Source: Sphingomonadaceae bacterium
Lineage (GTDB): Bacteria > Pseudomonadota > Alphaproteobacteria > Sphingomonadales > Sphingomonadaceae
Assembly (NCBI GenBank): GCA_947451145.1
Contig: CANFXW010000001.1
Span: 1 to 64,000 of the forward strand
DNA: 64,000 nucleotides
Direction of reading: 5' to 3'
Numbering within the stretch: the stretch's first letter is position 1; the number at the start of each line of letters is the position of its first letter. The notes under the pieces were generated by a model that did not search any database, was not told the DNA's origin, and saw only the letters and a program-made list of their open reading frames with translations. The position numbers and the translations under genes are program-made. Below, one piece after another: positions 16,424 to 24,963 of the stretch.

Positions 16424-18172
16424 TCACTCCGCAGCAATCGCGAAGCTGTCAGCCTCGCCCGTTTCCGGTCCGATGAACTCGCCCGGATAGCGACCGGCAA
16501 ATTCGCCGTGATCGAAGGTCGGAACGCCAGCCACCAGCGTGAGGCGCATCGGCGCCGCGTCGCGGGTGTAGCGATAGGTCCGGCCACCGGTACCATCCCA
16601 AACGTCCCAGGTCTTCTTCTCGGGCCGCATTTCGATTTCATCAAGGTTGAACACGGTGATGTCGGCAGCCTTACCCACCTCGATCACACCGCGATCATGC
16701 AGGCCGAAGAAGTTCGACAGGCGGCCTGTGAGCATGTGAACCGCCTGCTCCAGCGAGATGATCTTGCGGTCACGCACATAGTCGGTCAGCAGGAATACGC
16801 TGTAGCCTGCGCCGCAGAACAGCTTGCCGTGCGCGCCATAGTCGCTGACGTTTGCCAGCGAATGGGTATCAACCAGCAGATCGTTGAGCACGGCCTCGTC
16901 CTTTTCCCAGGACTTCTTGAGAACAGTTGATTCCTGGCCGTTGTTGAGCACCCATTCCGCCATGGCATCAGACGGGTGATTGATCCCGGTCTGCAACATG
17001 TAATCGGCCAGCGTCACCCCAATCGGGCCATAGCCGCTTTCGCTTTCGCGCAGCAGATTGGCGCTGGGATCGTGCAAATAGGAATGGGCAAACTGGTTGT
17101 CCCAGGAATCGCGGGCCCGGTTACGCCACTCTGGATCAGCCAGCATCTCTGCCTTGGCTTCCCATCCGGGCGTGTTGACCAGCTCCTGCCACACCGGATT
17201 GCCGTTCTGGCCGAACACCAGTGTCCGGTTGAAATTGATCACCGAAGTTGGCGAGATAACATTGAACGCGGTGTAGATCGGCAGACCTTCAGCCTTGAAC
17301 TGCTCATGCAGTTCCTTTGAGCGCGGCAACTGGTCAGCCATATATTGCAGCGTCGGCATGCCGGCCCACTGCAGGCGAACCCCGGTTTCCTTTGCCAGAC
17401 GGCCAAAGCGCTCGAGCGAGGCATTGGCGGTCTTGCGCATGAAGTAATCGAGAATGACCTGCACCGTGGCATTGGGATAGTCAGCAACCACGTTCATCAG
17501 CGCGATCAACTCGGCATCGTCAGCCTGCTGCGAGGGCAGCGGACGCTCGTACTTGTCGTAATCAAGAAAGTTGGTCGAAAGCCCCATGGCACCCGCGTCC
17601 ATGGCATCGCGCAGCAGCTCGCACATCTGTTCGATTTCAGCAGCCGTTGCGGTGCGGCTCCATGCATCCTGCCCCATGACGGACAAACGGATCGGTATGT
17701 GTCCGCAGAAAGCGCAGAAGTGCAGCGGAAGCTTCACATTCTTCTGCATCGAAGCCTTGTATTCGCTCCACTTGGTCCAATCCCAGGGCACGATGTCGCG
17801 CATCGGTTCTTCAGGGATATCCTCAAAGTAGTTGAAGATGTCGATGACATCCTGAACTTCCTTCGCGCCAGCGGGAGCGGGCGCCAGCGAAAAGCCGCAG
17901 TTGCCGTTGATCGAGGTTGTCGCGCCATAGGCGGAGAGCGGTTCGACATTGGGGTTCCACCAGACGCCGCCATCCCAGTGGTTGTGCGTTTCGATAAAGC
18001 CGGGCGTGACATAGCAGCCCTTGGCGTCGACCACCCGCTCACCTTTGGTCGGCTGCAGGTTCGCGCCGACCTCGGTGATTCGGCCGCCAGCGACTCGCAC
18101 ATCGGCGGCGTAGGCAGGTGCGGCTGTGCCATCAACGACCGTGCCGCCCTTGATAAGAATGCGGAATTCCAT
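16424..18172 (-). CDS. amidohydrolase family 3 protein (N-acyl-D-amino-acid deacylase-like)
   Basis: A 582-residue amidohydrolase with the D-aminoacylase/dihydroorotase-type layout: N-terminal beta sandwich (FRILIKGGTVVDGT), metal-binding HNH (His63, His65 in GFIETHNHWDGG) and a C-terminal return of the sandwich near GKAADITVFNLDE. The start at 18172 follows GGGAG. Members hydrolyse N-acyl amino acids, but many homologues in catabolic clusters have unproven substrates, so an amide or lactam/lactone of the local pathway is equally possible. It is in one unit with the TetR gene downstream. Confidence 0.85.
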   Translation of the reverse strand: MEFRILIKGGTVVDGTAAPAYAADVRVAGGRITEVGANLQPTKGERVVDAKGCYVTPGFIETHNHWDGGVWWNPNVEPLSAYGATTSINGNCGFSLAPAPAGAKEVQDVIDIFNYFEDIPEEPMRDIVPWDWTKWSEYKASMQKNVKLPLHFCAFCGHIPIRLSVMGQDAWSRTATAAEIEQMCELLRDAMDAGAMGLSTNFLDYDKYERPLPSQQADDAELIALMNVVADYPNATVQVILDYFMRKTANASLERFGRLAKETGVRLQWAGMPTLQYMADQLPRSKELHEQFKAEGLPIYTAFNVISPTSVINFNRTLVFGQNGNPVWQELVNTPGWEAKAEMLADPEWRNRARDSWDNQFAHSYLHDPSANLLRESESGYGPIGVTLADYMLQTGINHPSDAMAEWVLNNGQESTVLKKSWEKDEAVLNDLLVDTHSLANVSDYGAHGKLFCGAGYSVFLLTDYVRDRKIISLEQAVHMLTGRLSNFFGLHDRGVIEVGKAADITVFNLDEIEMRPEKKTWDVWDGTGGRTYRYTRDAAPMRLTLVAGVPTFDHGEFAGRYPGEFIGPETGEADSFAIAAE

Positions 18173-18230
18173 TTCCAATCTCCCATGGATTGCCCAGCGT
18201 TGGCTGTCTGGCAAAAGGCAAATCTATTAA

Positions 18231-18251
18231 ACTGTGACATTGTGTAACAGT
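18231..18251. promoter_or_regulatory. ACTGT-N11-ACAGT inverted repeat
   Basis: A 5-bp inverted repeat with a partly symmetrical centre (TGTGACATTGTGTAACA) about 60 bp upstream of the D-aminoacylase-like gene and its linked TetR gene. A candidate operator for the TetR protein. A degenerate ATGC-N7-GCTT also occurs at 18278-18292. Confidence 0.3.
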
Positions 18252-18304
18252 CAGGGATCGGCAATGTAAAGTCGCAAATGCCACCTTTGCTTGAGCGGCC
18301 TTGA

Positions 18305-18745
18305 TCAGCCGAAGGAGATCGGGAATGGCAGCTGATGCGCCTTCGCATCGGGCGCGAGCTCGCCGTAACGGCCGAACTTGACCTTGGTATGGGCGATCTT
18401 CCACCCCTGCCCCGTCCGCACCAGCGTGCGCTGGTACCAGCCGGCATTCCAGCGGTCGTTGCTGGTCGGGATAAACAGATAGCTTTGGATGGTTTCCGCC
18501 GTGTCGCCCTGCAGATCAATGCGGGTTGCTCCGGGCACATGGATGCCATGTGGTGCCTGCGACAGCATGGCAGCAACCTCTTCGCGGCCCCTTAGAGTCT
18601 GGCGATAGACTTCATAGACCGTATCGTCCGTGAACAGGTCCATCCACTCTTCGAACGGATTAACTTCAAGCCGCAGGCAATATTCATCCAGCACCCGGCG
18701 AACGGCCTGTTCGTCTGCGATTTTCTGCATTTCAGCTTCGTTCAT
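18305..18745 (-). CDS. SnoaL-like/NTF2-fold protein
   Basis: A 146-residue SnoaL-like protein (EQAVRRVLDEYCLRLE helix, FTDDTVYEVY, C-terminal WKIAHTKVKFGRYG). The start at 18745 has GGAG upstream; the longer frame from 18820 would overlap the operator-like dyad. It is divergent from the epoxide hydrolase with a shared 119-bp promoter region. The family includes limonene-epoxide hydrolase-like and ketosteroid isomerase-like enzymes as well as non-enzymes, so the role is open. Confidence 0.83.
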   Translation of the reverse strand: MNEAEMQKIADEQAVRRVLDEYCLRLEVNPFEEWMDLFTDDTVYEVYRQTLRGREEVAAMLSQAPHGIHVPGATRIDLQGDTAETIQSYLFIPTSNDRWNAGWYQRTLVRTGQGWKIAHTKVKFGRYGELAPDAKAHQLPFPISFG

Positions 18746-18811
18746 GGGAAAGATCCGCTCCTGTTCTCTGCCTGCCGCCGCCCTTATGCGATGGGGCTTC
18801 CGGCGGTTCCA

Positions 18812-18837
18812 ATTATGCAATAGGGCTTATGCATAAT
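18812..18837. promoter_or_regulatory. ATTATGCA-N10-TGCATAAT dyad (ATGC-N12-GCAT class)
   Basis: A perfect 8-bp inverted repeat with a 10-bp spacer, centred between the divergent SnoaL (start 18745) and epoxide hydrolase (start 18865) genes. The right arm is itself inside a 10-bp palindrome (TTATGCATAA, 18827-18836). The core is ATGC 18815-18818 and GCAT 18831-18834, 12 bp apart, as at 31877, 42147 and 47648. Confidence 0.55.
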
Positions 18838-18864
18838 GAACTCAAGCGAACCGGGAGTCGAACG

Positions 18865-20022
18865 ATGAGCGATAATGTGAAGCCCTTCCGCTGCAATGTT
18901 TCCGATGAAGTCATCGCCGATCTCAAGATGCGGCTGCAGCGCACGCGCTTGCCCGATCAGCTTGATGGCGCTGGCTGGGACTACGGGACGGAACGCAGCT
19001 ATCTGGACGAGCTGTGCACCTATTGGCGCGATCACTTTGACTGGCGCGCCGCAGAAGAGCGTTTCAACCGGTTCCCCCAGTTCACCACCGAGATCGATGG
19101 CGAGAACGTCCACTTCTACCACATCCGTTCTCCCGAACCGGACGCGCTGCCGTTAATCATCACCCATGGTTATCCGGGCTCGGTCGCGGAATTCCTCGAC
19201 ATTTTGGGCCCCCTGTCTGACCCCGCGAGCTACGGAGGAGACCCGCGCGATGCCTTCCATGTAATCGCGCCATCGATCCCGGGGTACGGCTTTTCCGGCC
19301 CCACGCGCCACAAGGGCTTCAGCCTTGAAAAGGCCGCGGATGCGAACCTGGCGCTAATGGAGCGGCTGGGCTACGAGCGCTATGTCGCCCAGGGCGGGGA
19401 CTATGGCTCTGCCATTTCCGCGCGCATGGCGATGTTCAAGCCCGAGCGCCTGATCGCCCTGCACCTCAACTTCATCATGGGCCGCCCGGCTGACCCCGCC
19501 AATCCGTTTGCCGGCCTGACCGAACAGGAAATCGCCGAACAGGAATGGAAGCGCACCTACGACCGGCGTGAGAGCGGCTATCAGGCCATTCAGGGCACCA
19601 AGCCGCAGTCGCTGGCCTATGGCCTGCACGATAGTCCGGCCGGCCTTGCCGCGTGGATCGTTGAGAAGTTCAAGACCTGGAGCGATTGCGACGGCGACAT
19701 CGAGAACGCGTTTTCCAAGGACCACCTGCTCGAAAACATCATGCTTTATTGGGTCACCGGAACGATGAATTCGGCGATGCGCTTGTACTATGAATCAATT
19801 GGCCCCAACCGCGCTCCGGGTGTTGACTGGTCATACGTGACAGTGCCGACAGCACATGCCCGTTTCCCGGGTGAAATCCGCCCCACGCCGCGTGTCTGGG
19901 CGGAGCAGATGTACAATATCGTGCGCTGGACGGTGCTGCCCAAGGGCGGCCACTTCGCCGCCTTCGAACAGCCGGAGCTGTTCCTGAATGACCTACGGGA
20001 GTTCTGCCGGAACTACCGCTGA
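18865..20022 (+). CDS. epoxide hydrolase (EHN-domain alpha/beta hydrolase)
   Basis: A 385-residue microsomal-type epoxide hydrolase. The N-terminal EHN domain (to about residue 110) is followed by the alpha/beta fold: HGYPGS (residues 101-106), nucleophile Asp179 in GGDYGS, and His363 in KGGHFAAFEQP. It would open an epoxide to a vicinal diol through an ester intermediate. The start at 18865 follows CGGGAG; an ATG at 18829 overlaps the dyad. It converges on the racemase gene with 3 bp between stops. Substrate unknown; an epoxide from a P450 is plausible. Confidence 0.93.
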   Translation: MSDNVKPFRCNVSDEVIADLKMRLQRTRLPDQLDGAGWDYGTERSYLDELCTYWRDHFDWRAAEERFNRFPQFTTEIDGENVHFYHIRSPEPDALPLIITHGYPGSVAEFLDILGPLSDPASYGGDPRDAFHVIAPSIPGYGFSGPTRHKGFSLEKAADANLALMERLGYERYVAQGGDYGSAISARMAMFKPERLIALHLNFIMGRPADPANPFAGLTEQEIAEQEWKRTYDRRESGYQAIQGTKPQSLAYGLHDSPAGLAAWIVEKFKTWSDCDGDIENAFSKDHLLENIMLYWVTGTMNSAMRLYYESIGPNRAPGVDWSYVTVPTAHARFPGEIRPTPRVWAEQMYNIVRWTVLPKGGHFAAFEQPELFLNDLREFCRNYR

Positions 20023-20025
20023 GCG

Positions 20026-21150
20026 TCAGCCAATCACGCCGTCGCTTTGCAGCTGCGCGATTTTCGCATCCGAGTAGCCTGCTTCCCGCAATAGGGCAGG
20101 ACCATCCGCGCCCTTCTCTGTAAACTCCGGAAAGCGACTAGTGCTCTCAGAATAGCGCGGCGCAGGGGCAGGTTGCGATAACCCAAAGGCATCAACAAAT
20201 GTCCCCCTCGCCCGGTTATGCGGATGCTCGACCGCCTCCTGCTGTGACAAGACCGGGGCAAAACAGGCGTCGCTCCCCAGCAACAGTTCGCACCATTCGT
20301 CGCGGCTGCGGGATTTGAAAAGCGCGGTCAGCCGCGCCTTTGCTGCGGGCCATATCGCCTTGTCCATCTGGCTGGCAAAGAGTGGATCATCACCCAGCCC
20401 CACCTTGGCGAGAAACAAGGCATAGAACTGCGGCTCGATGGCGCCAAGCGCGATGAATCCACCGTCACTCGTCTCATAGGTATCGTAAAAAGGCGCTGCT
20501 CCGCTGAGCAAACCTGTCCCGCGGGGCGATTGCCAGTCAGATTCGCCTCCCGTGCCGGAAAACATGGCCATCAGCAGTGCTGATCCGTCAGTCATCGCGG
20601 TATCGACAACTTGTCCCCTGCCCGTGCGCTGGGCGGCAAGTATGGCGCTCAGCATGCCAAAGGCCAGCAACATGCCTCCACCGCCAAAATCGCCGACCAG
20701 ATTGAGCGGCACTGGCGGCTTTTCATCCGGCCGGCCCATGGCATGCAGAGCACCGCTAAGGGCGATGTAGTTGAGGTCATGCCCCGCAGCCTGCGCAAGT
20801 GGTCCCACCTGCCCCCAGCCGGTAACCCGGCCATAGACCAACCGGGGATTTGCCGCATGGAGCACCTCCGGCCCCAAACCCAGCCGCTCGGTCACGCCTG
20901 GACGCAATCCTTCGATAAAGCCGTCGGCTGTGCGGCAAAGGGCGAGCACCGCCTCGACGCCCGCTGGTTGCTTCATATCGACTACAATCGAGCGGCGCGA
21001 GCGCGCCAACGGATCGCGATAGGTCGATGGCTCACCCGGTCGTTCAATGCGGATCACTTCGGCACCGTGATCGGCAAGCATCATTCCGGCAAATGGCCCC
21101 GGCCCGATACCGGCAAGTTCGACAATCCGCAGGCCTTCAAGTGGAAACAT
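20026..21150 (-). CDS. alpha-methylacyl-CoA racemase
   Basis: A 374-residue CaiB/BaiF-fold protein that matches alpha-methylacyl-CoA racemase rather than a CoA-transferase: [57 protein letters not shown]. His124, Asp154 and Glu239 (GAIEPQF) correspond to the catalytic residues of the mycobacterial enzyme. It interconverts 2R- and 2S-methylacyl-CoA so that methyl-branched side chains can enter beta-oxidation, a strong hint that the local substrate is isoprenoid or sterol-like. It lies 17 bp after the MDR gene. Confidence 0.93.
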   Translation of the reverse strand: MFPLEGLRIVELAGIGPGPFAGMMLADHGAEVIRIERPGEPSTYRDPLARSRRSIVVDMKQPAGVEAVLALCRTADGFIEGLRPGVTERLGLGPEVLHAANPRLVYGRVTGWGQVGPLAQAAGHDLNYIALSGALHAMGRPDEKPPVPLNLVGDFGGGGMLLAFGMLSAILAAQRTGRGQVVDTAMTDGSALLMAMFSGTGGESDWQSPRGTGLLSGAAPFYDTYETSDGGFIALGAIEPQFYALFLAKVGLGDDPLFASQMDKAIWPAAKARLTALFKSRSRDEWCELLLGSDACFAPVLSQQEAVEHPHNRARGTFVDAFGLSQPAPAPRYSESTSRFPEFTEKGADGPALLREAGYSDAKIAQLQSDGVIG

Positions 21151-21167
21151 CGTCTGCCATCCTTTGC

Positions 21168-22175
21168 TCAGGCCAATTTGAGTATCATCTTGCCTTCATT
21201 GGTACCCTCAAACAGGCGCAGGAAGGCCGGCAGGGCGTTTTCGATGCCTGCTTCGATATGCTCGTCGATACGGAGCTTTCCTTCTTTCAGCCAGTTGCTC
21301 AGCTCGGGGACAGCCTCGGCGATGCGATGGGCATATTGGGTCATGATGAAGCCTTCGATCCTCGCCCCTTTGACAATCAGCTGCCACAGGTTGTTCACCG
21401 GCACCGGCTCTGAATTATACTGGCTGATCAGGCCGCAGAGCACCACTCGTGCTTTCGGATTCAGCGTCATCAAACCCGCATCGAGTATGATCCCGCCAAC
21501 GTTTTCAAATTGCACGTCAACGCCATCGGGCGCTGCCTCGCGAATGGCAGCGGTCAATTCCTCGGCGCTTTTGCCGCGATAGTCGATTGCCGCGTCATAA
21601 CCATAGTCACGCAGCAGCCGCTCGCATTTGCGCGGCCCGCCAGCGATGCCGACCGTGCGGCAACCTTTGATCTTGGCAATCTGGCCAACCAGAGACCCCA
21701 CTCCGCCCGCGGCACCACTGACAAGAACAGTGTCGCCCGCTTTGGGCTGGCCGACGTCAAGCAGACCCAAATAGGCTGTCGGCCCTACTCCGCCAAACAG
21801 CGAAAGATAATTCGTCACCGAAGGCAGGGCCTGTGGATCAATCAGGCGGCCTGAACCGCGCTGGTGAAGCGTATAATCCTCAATCCCACCCAGCCCGGAA
21901 GCCCATGCACCGACAGGAAAATCCGGATTGCGCGATTCAGCCACCACGCCAAGCGTAGAAGCCCGGATAGGATCGCCAAGCCGGATCGGCGGCATGTAAG
22001 AAGGCCTGTCGTCCATCCAGCCCCGCATCGCCGGATCGAGCGAGGCGTAGTGGTTACGCAGCAGAAACTGCCCCTCCTCCAACGCGGGCGCGGTCTCTGA
22101 AACCAATGAGAAATCGGCATCGACCGGCATGCCGACAGGTCGGCGGACAAGCGTGAAACGGCGATTGATCGGCAT
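21168..22175 (-). CDS. MDR-family NADP-dependent oxidoreductase (CurA/PTGR-like enone reductase)
   Basis: A 335-residue zinc-free medium-chain dehydrogenase/reductase of the prostaglandin reductase/CurA branch: [25 protein letters not shown] at the N-terminus, [10 protein letters not shown] nucleotide-binding turn, ending in NEGKMILKL. These enzymes reduce the C=C bond of conjugated enones or enals with NADPH. It heads a two-gene operon with the alpha-methylacyl-CoA racemase. Structural zinc cysteines are absent, as expected for this branch. Confidence 0.92.
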   Translation of the reverse strand: MPINRRFTLVRRPVGMPVDADFSLVSETAPALEEGQFLLRNHYASLDPAMRGWMDDRPSYMPPIRLGDPIRASTLGVVAESRNPDFPVGAWASGLGGIEDYTLHQRGSGRLIDPQALPSVTNYLSLFGGVGPTAYLGLLDVGQPKAGDTVLVSGAAGGVGSLVGQIAKIKGCRTVGIAGGPRKCERLLRDYGYDAAIDYRGKSAEELTAAIREAAPDGVDVQFENVGGIILDAGLMTLNPKARVVLCGLISQYNSEPVPVNNLWQLIVKGARIEGFIMTQYAHRIAEAVPELSNWLKEGKLRIDEHIEAGIENALPAFLRLFEGTNEGKMILKLA

Positions 22176-22565
22176 GGTCTGTCATATCCCTCTTGGCGAC
22201 AGTTCAACGTGATCTGGAATTCACTTTACCGCAATTCCAGGTGGCCCGGGCGAACCCTAACTGACAGAAAGGTCCGTCCACCCATTCAATCGCAAGTGCT
22301 CAAGACTTCGGGCCAATACCCTAAACAGCTGGCTGTCACATTGCCTGATCACGCACATAAGATCCGTCGGCCATGAGTAAAAAGTGGTACCCAAAATTGC
22401 GCTTGGTCAATTCTTGCGATGGCTGAACACCATAGAATGCGTACCAGTCATCACGCGCATCACCTTATGAAATTCATGTGTCGCGATGCATTTTATGTCA
22501 ATGCCCGCCAAAGGTCTGTGCTTGCAAAGCAGAGGCGAAATGCGGTGGAATATGAGAGGCAAGTC
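22176..22565. other. 390-bp divergent intergenic region
   Basis: Lies between the MDR operon (minus) and the second large Rieske gene (plus). It contains the CTGGAATT-N11-AATTCCAG dyad (22214-22240). Nearer the Rieske gene there is a loose ATGCG...CGCAT pair around 22438-22461. An open frame continues upstream of the Rieske ATG but is low-complexity and has no family match. No RNA gene seen. Confidence 0.6.
22214..22240. promoter_or_regulatory. CTGGAATT-N11-AATTCCAG inverted repeat
   Basis: A perfect 8-bp inverted repeat, 39 bp upstream of the MDR start and about 325 bp upstream of the Rieske start. A good size for a dimeric repressor site such as a TetR or IclR operator; the next genes downstream encode one of each. 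Confidence 0.45.
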
Positions 22566-23960
22566 ATGACTGGTGATACCGCGAGCAAACTGGCAACCGT
22601 TCCCTTCGGAATCAAGAATCCTGAACTGATCCCGGCGGAGCGCTATTACGACGAGACCTTCTTCGAAGCGGAGAAGAAGCACCTTTGGCCGCATGCCTGG
22701 CAGATGGCTTGCCGGCTTGAGGAAATCCCCGCTGTTGGCGACTATACCGTCTACAACTTGCTCGATAAGTCAGTAATCATGATCCACACCAATGATGGTG
22801 TGAAGGGCTTCCTCAACGCCTGCCGCCACCGCGGCGTCAAGCTCGCTCACGGCCCCGGCAGCTGCAGCAGCGAAGGCTTTGTCTGCCCGTTCCATGGCTG
22901 GCGCTGGAATGCAGATGGCGAGAACACCTACATCTTTGGCAAGAAGATTTTTTCGCCTGAAATTGTCGACAAGGCGCAAATCGATCTCGCTCCTGTACGG
23001 ACAGAATACTGGGCCGGCTGCGCCTTCATCAACTTTGATGATTCAGCGCCTTCGCTGGTTGACAGCCTTGGCCCGGTGACAACCAAGCTCGGCAATCGTC
23101 TGGTCGATAATCTGCGTGTCGACTGGTGGTGTGGCACAGTGATTCCCTGCAACTGGAAGCTCGCGATGGAGGCTTTCCACGAAGGCTACCACGTCATGCA
23201 AACCCATCCGCAGCTCTACGACGGAACACCCAATGCGAACGCCCAGTTCGGCCCCAAGATCGACGGCAAGCCCGTTCTCGAAGGCCTTGAAGGCAATGCA
23301 CTGACGAACCAGTGGATCCGGTTCCACGAACTGATCTCGGAAGGCATGGGTGGCGGCATCTTCCACCAGACCGATATGGAAGTGCTTGAAAAGTTCCGCG
23401 ACATGGACGTTCCGAAGGATCCGGCCGCGGCAGTTCAAGCGTTCTATTCGGCAGTTGTGCCAGCGGTTGAGGAAGCGACCCGCCAGCGCGGTGCGAAGAC
23501 CTTCAACATTATGGAAGCGATGCAAACCCAGAACTATGTGGAGTTCATCTTCCCCAACTTCTTCCTGCTGCCGGGTTTCGGCGCCATGGCATCATACCGC
23601 ATGCGCCCCATCACTGCAGAAACCTGCCTGATGGAAATCTGGTGCCTGGTTCCACGTGGCGAAAATGACACGACGGAATCGCCGACGGAGCCAACGATTC
23701 TGCCTTACGATTCGCAGGATTTCCCTGAAATTCCGCGGCAGGATTACTCGAACCTCCCGCTGCAGCAGATCGGCCTGCACAATCTCGATTACATGCGCAT
23801 CGGCAAGGGGACGGGCGAAGAGAACGGCGAAGGCCTTATCAGCAATTACCAGCGTGTTTTGGACGGCTTCCTTGCCGGCCTTGACCATGAGACGCTTCGC
23901 AAAGCCCAGAACGTCTCAAACAGCGGATTCAACGTAGGAATTCTCGACATCGGATTCTGA
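22566..23960 (+). CDS. Rieske [2Fe-2S] ring-hydroxylating oxygenase, large (alpha) subunit type
   Basis: A 464-residue paralogue of the oxygenase at 1608-2966. Rieske ligands are Cys86/His88 (CRHRG) and Cys107/His110 (CPFHGW); mononuclear iron histidines are probably His209 and His214 (EGYHVMQTH). The start at 22566 follows GAGAGG; the frame is open to 22419 but the extra residues are not family-like. No beta subunit or reductase is adjacent. A TetR gene follows on the same strand. The two paralogues share long blocks but differ in the centre, so they probably act on different intermediates. Confidence 0.92.
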   Translation: MTGDTASKLATVPFGIKNPELIPAERYYDETFFEAEKKHLWPHAWQMACRLEEIPAVGDYTVYNLLDKSVIMIHTNDGVKGFLNACRHRGVKLAHGPGSCSSEGFVCPFHGWRWNADGENTYIFGKKIFSPEIVDKAQIDLAPVRTEYWAGCAFINFDDSAPSLVDSLGPVTTKLGNRLVDNLRVDWWCGTVIPCNWKLAMEAFHEGYHVMQTHPQLYDGTPNANAQFGPKIDGKPVLEGLEGNALTNQWIRFHELISEGMGGGIFHQTDMEVLEKFRDMDVPKDPAAAVQAFYSAVVPAVEEATRQRGAKTFNIMEAMQTQNYVEFIFPNFFLLPGFGAMASYRMRPITAETCLMEIWCLVPRGENDTTESPTEPTILPYDSQDFPEIPRQDYSNLPLQQIGLHNLDYMRIGKGTGEENGEGLISNYQRVLDGFLAGLDHETLRKAQNVSNSGFNVGILDIGF

Positions 23961-23982
23961 ACCGCTGGCCATGTGTTCAGCA

Positions 23983-24021
23983 AAGGGCCGAGAGAGAGAC
24001 GAAAGCTTCCTGTCGGCCCTT
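23983..24021 (+). terminator. AAGGGCCG/CGGCCCTT stem-loop after Rieske gene
   Basis: An 8-bp perfect stem with a 23-nt loop, starting 22 bp after the Rieske stop and followed by TCTGTT. Probable terminator or attenuator before the TetR gene; the loop is long and the T-run weak. Confidence 0.45.
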
Positions 24022-24146
24022 CTGTTGAGGCCACTGAACGCTTGGAATTCAGGCGGAAAATCCGCTCTGGATAATATGTGTTTCAGGCTTCCGAAATTGC
24101 GCTTTTTCTCCTACGGCATGCTGAAAGATGCCAGGGGCAAGCCGCA

Positions 24147-24908
24147 ATGCAATCAAAGGTGGACCAAATTTCGAGTGTCGGCGGAACTAGCTGGCAACGT
24201 GCGGGAAAGGCCAAGCCAAAGCGCAAGAAAGCCAATCAGGCTGGTCGGCCTACGGCAGCCGAGCTTGAGCGCCGCAAGGCCCGGGTCATGGAAATCGCTA
24301 CAGAACTGTTTGTGCAGCGCGGATTTGCCGCCACTTCGCTCGTCGATATTGCCCGCGGCGCGGGCGTTGCGACGCGCACACTCTATCAGCATTTTGGCGA
24401 CAAAGAGGCGATTTTCCGCGAGGTTATCTTCGCGCGCGATGCGGGAGCAGCCGTCCCCCAGCCGACCGTTGAAGTTGGTGATACCCTGTTCGACACGCTG
24501 CGCCGCGTCGGCCACTATGCCTATGCCGTGACATATCGCGAACAGTCGATCGGCCTGATGCGCCTGATGATTGCCGAGAGCACGCGCTTCCCAGAGTTCA
24601 TGCGGTCGGTAGCAATTTCGATCTTCGCTCGCTTCCGCCGGAATTTCGAACGGGTTTTTGAAGCTCTCGAAGCTGCCGGTTTGGTGCCAGCGGGCAACCA
24701 TGCCCGCTCTGCCGAACTGTTTTCTGATCTTGTTCTCGGGAGCCACCCGATCATGACTTATACCGAGTGGGATCCGATCGCGCCATCCGATGAGGATCTG
24801 GACGAGCGGCTGGAACTCTTCATCCTCGGACGTTACGGCGCAGAAGCAGCGTCGACTGCAAGGATCAGGAAAGCAAACCTTCCCGCTGCCACAACCGCCG
24901 CAGAGTGA
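24147..24908 (+). CDS. TetR-family transcriptional regulator
   Basis: A 253-residue TetR protein. A basic N-terminal tail (KPKRKKANQAGRPTAAELERRKARV) precedes the HTH (TSLVDIARGAGVATRTLYQHFGDKEAIF). The C-terminal part resembles the AcrR/TetR_C group. The ATG at 24147 has AGGGG upstream. It lies between the Rieske gene (same strand) and the IclR gene (convergent, 55 bp between stops). Its target could be the Rieske gene or the MDR-racemase operon. Confidence 0.9.
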   Translation: MQSKVDQISSVGGTSWQRAGKAKPKRKKANQAGRPTAAELERRKARVMEIATELFVQRGFAATSLVDIARGAGVATRTLYQHFGDKEAIFREVIFARDAGAAVPQPTVEVGDTLFDTLRRVGHYAYAVTYREQSIGLMRLMIAESTRFPEFMRSVAISIFARFRRNFERVFEALEAAGLVPAGNHARSAELFSDLVLGSHPIMTYTEWDPIAPSDEDLDERLELFILGRYGAEAASTARIRKANLPAATTAAE

Positions 24909-24963
24909 TCTACTGGTCGATGCAAACCTGGTCCGCTTAATTTCTGTAAGCTGTGCCCTGCTT

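Noticed and set aside
20026..21150. Calling this CaiB-fold protein a CoA-transferase
   Set aside because: It has the racemase His/Asp/Glu set and the [11 protein letters not shown] block of alpha-methylacyl-CoA racemases; the true CoA-transferase form is at 5326.
22419..22565. N-terminal extension of the Rieske protein from 22419
   Set aside because: The 49 extra residues are His/Arg-rich and unlike the family, while 22566 has a GAGAGG ribosome site and aligns with the paralogue's start.
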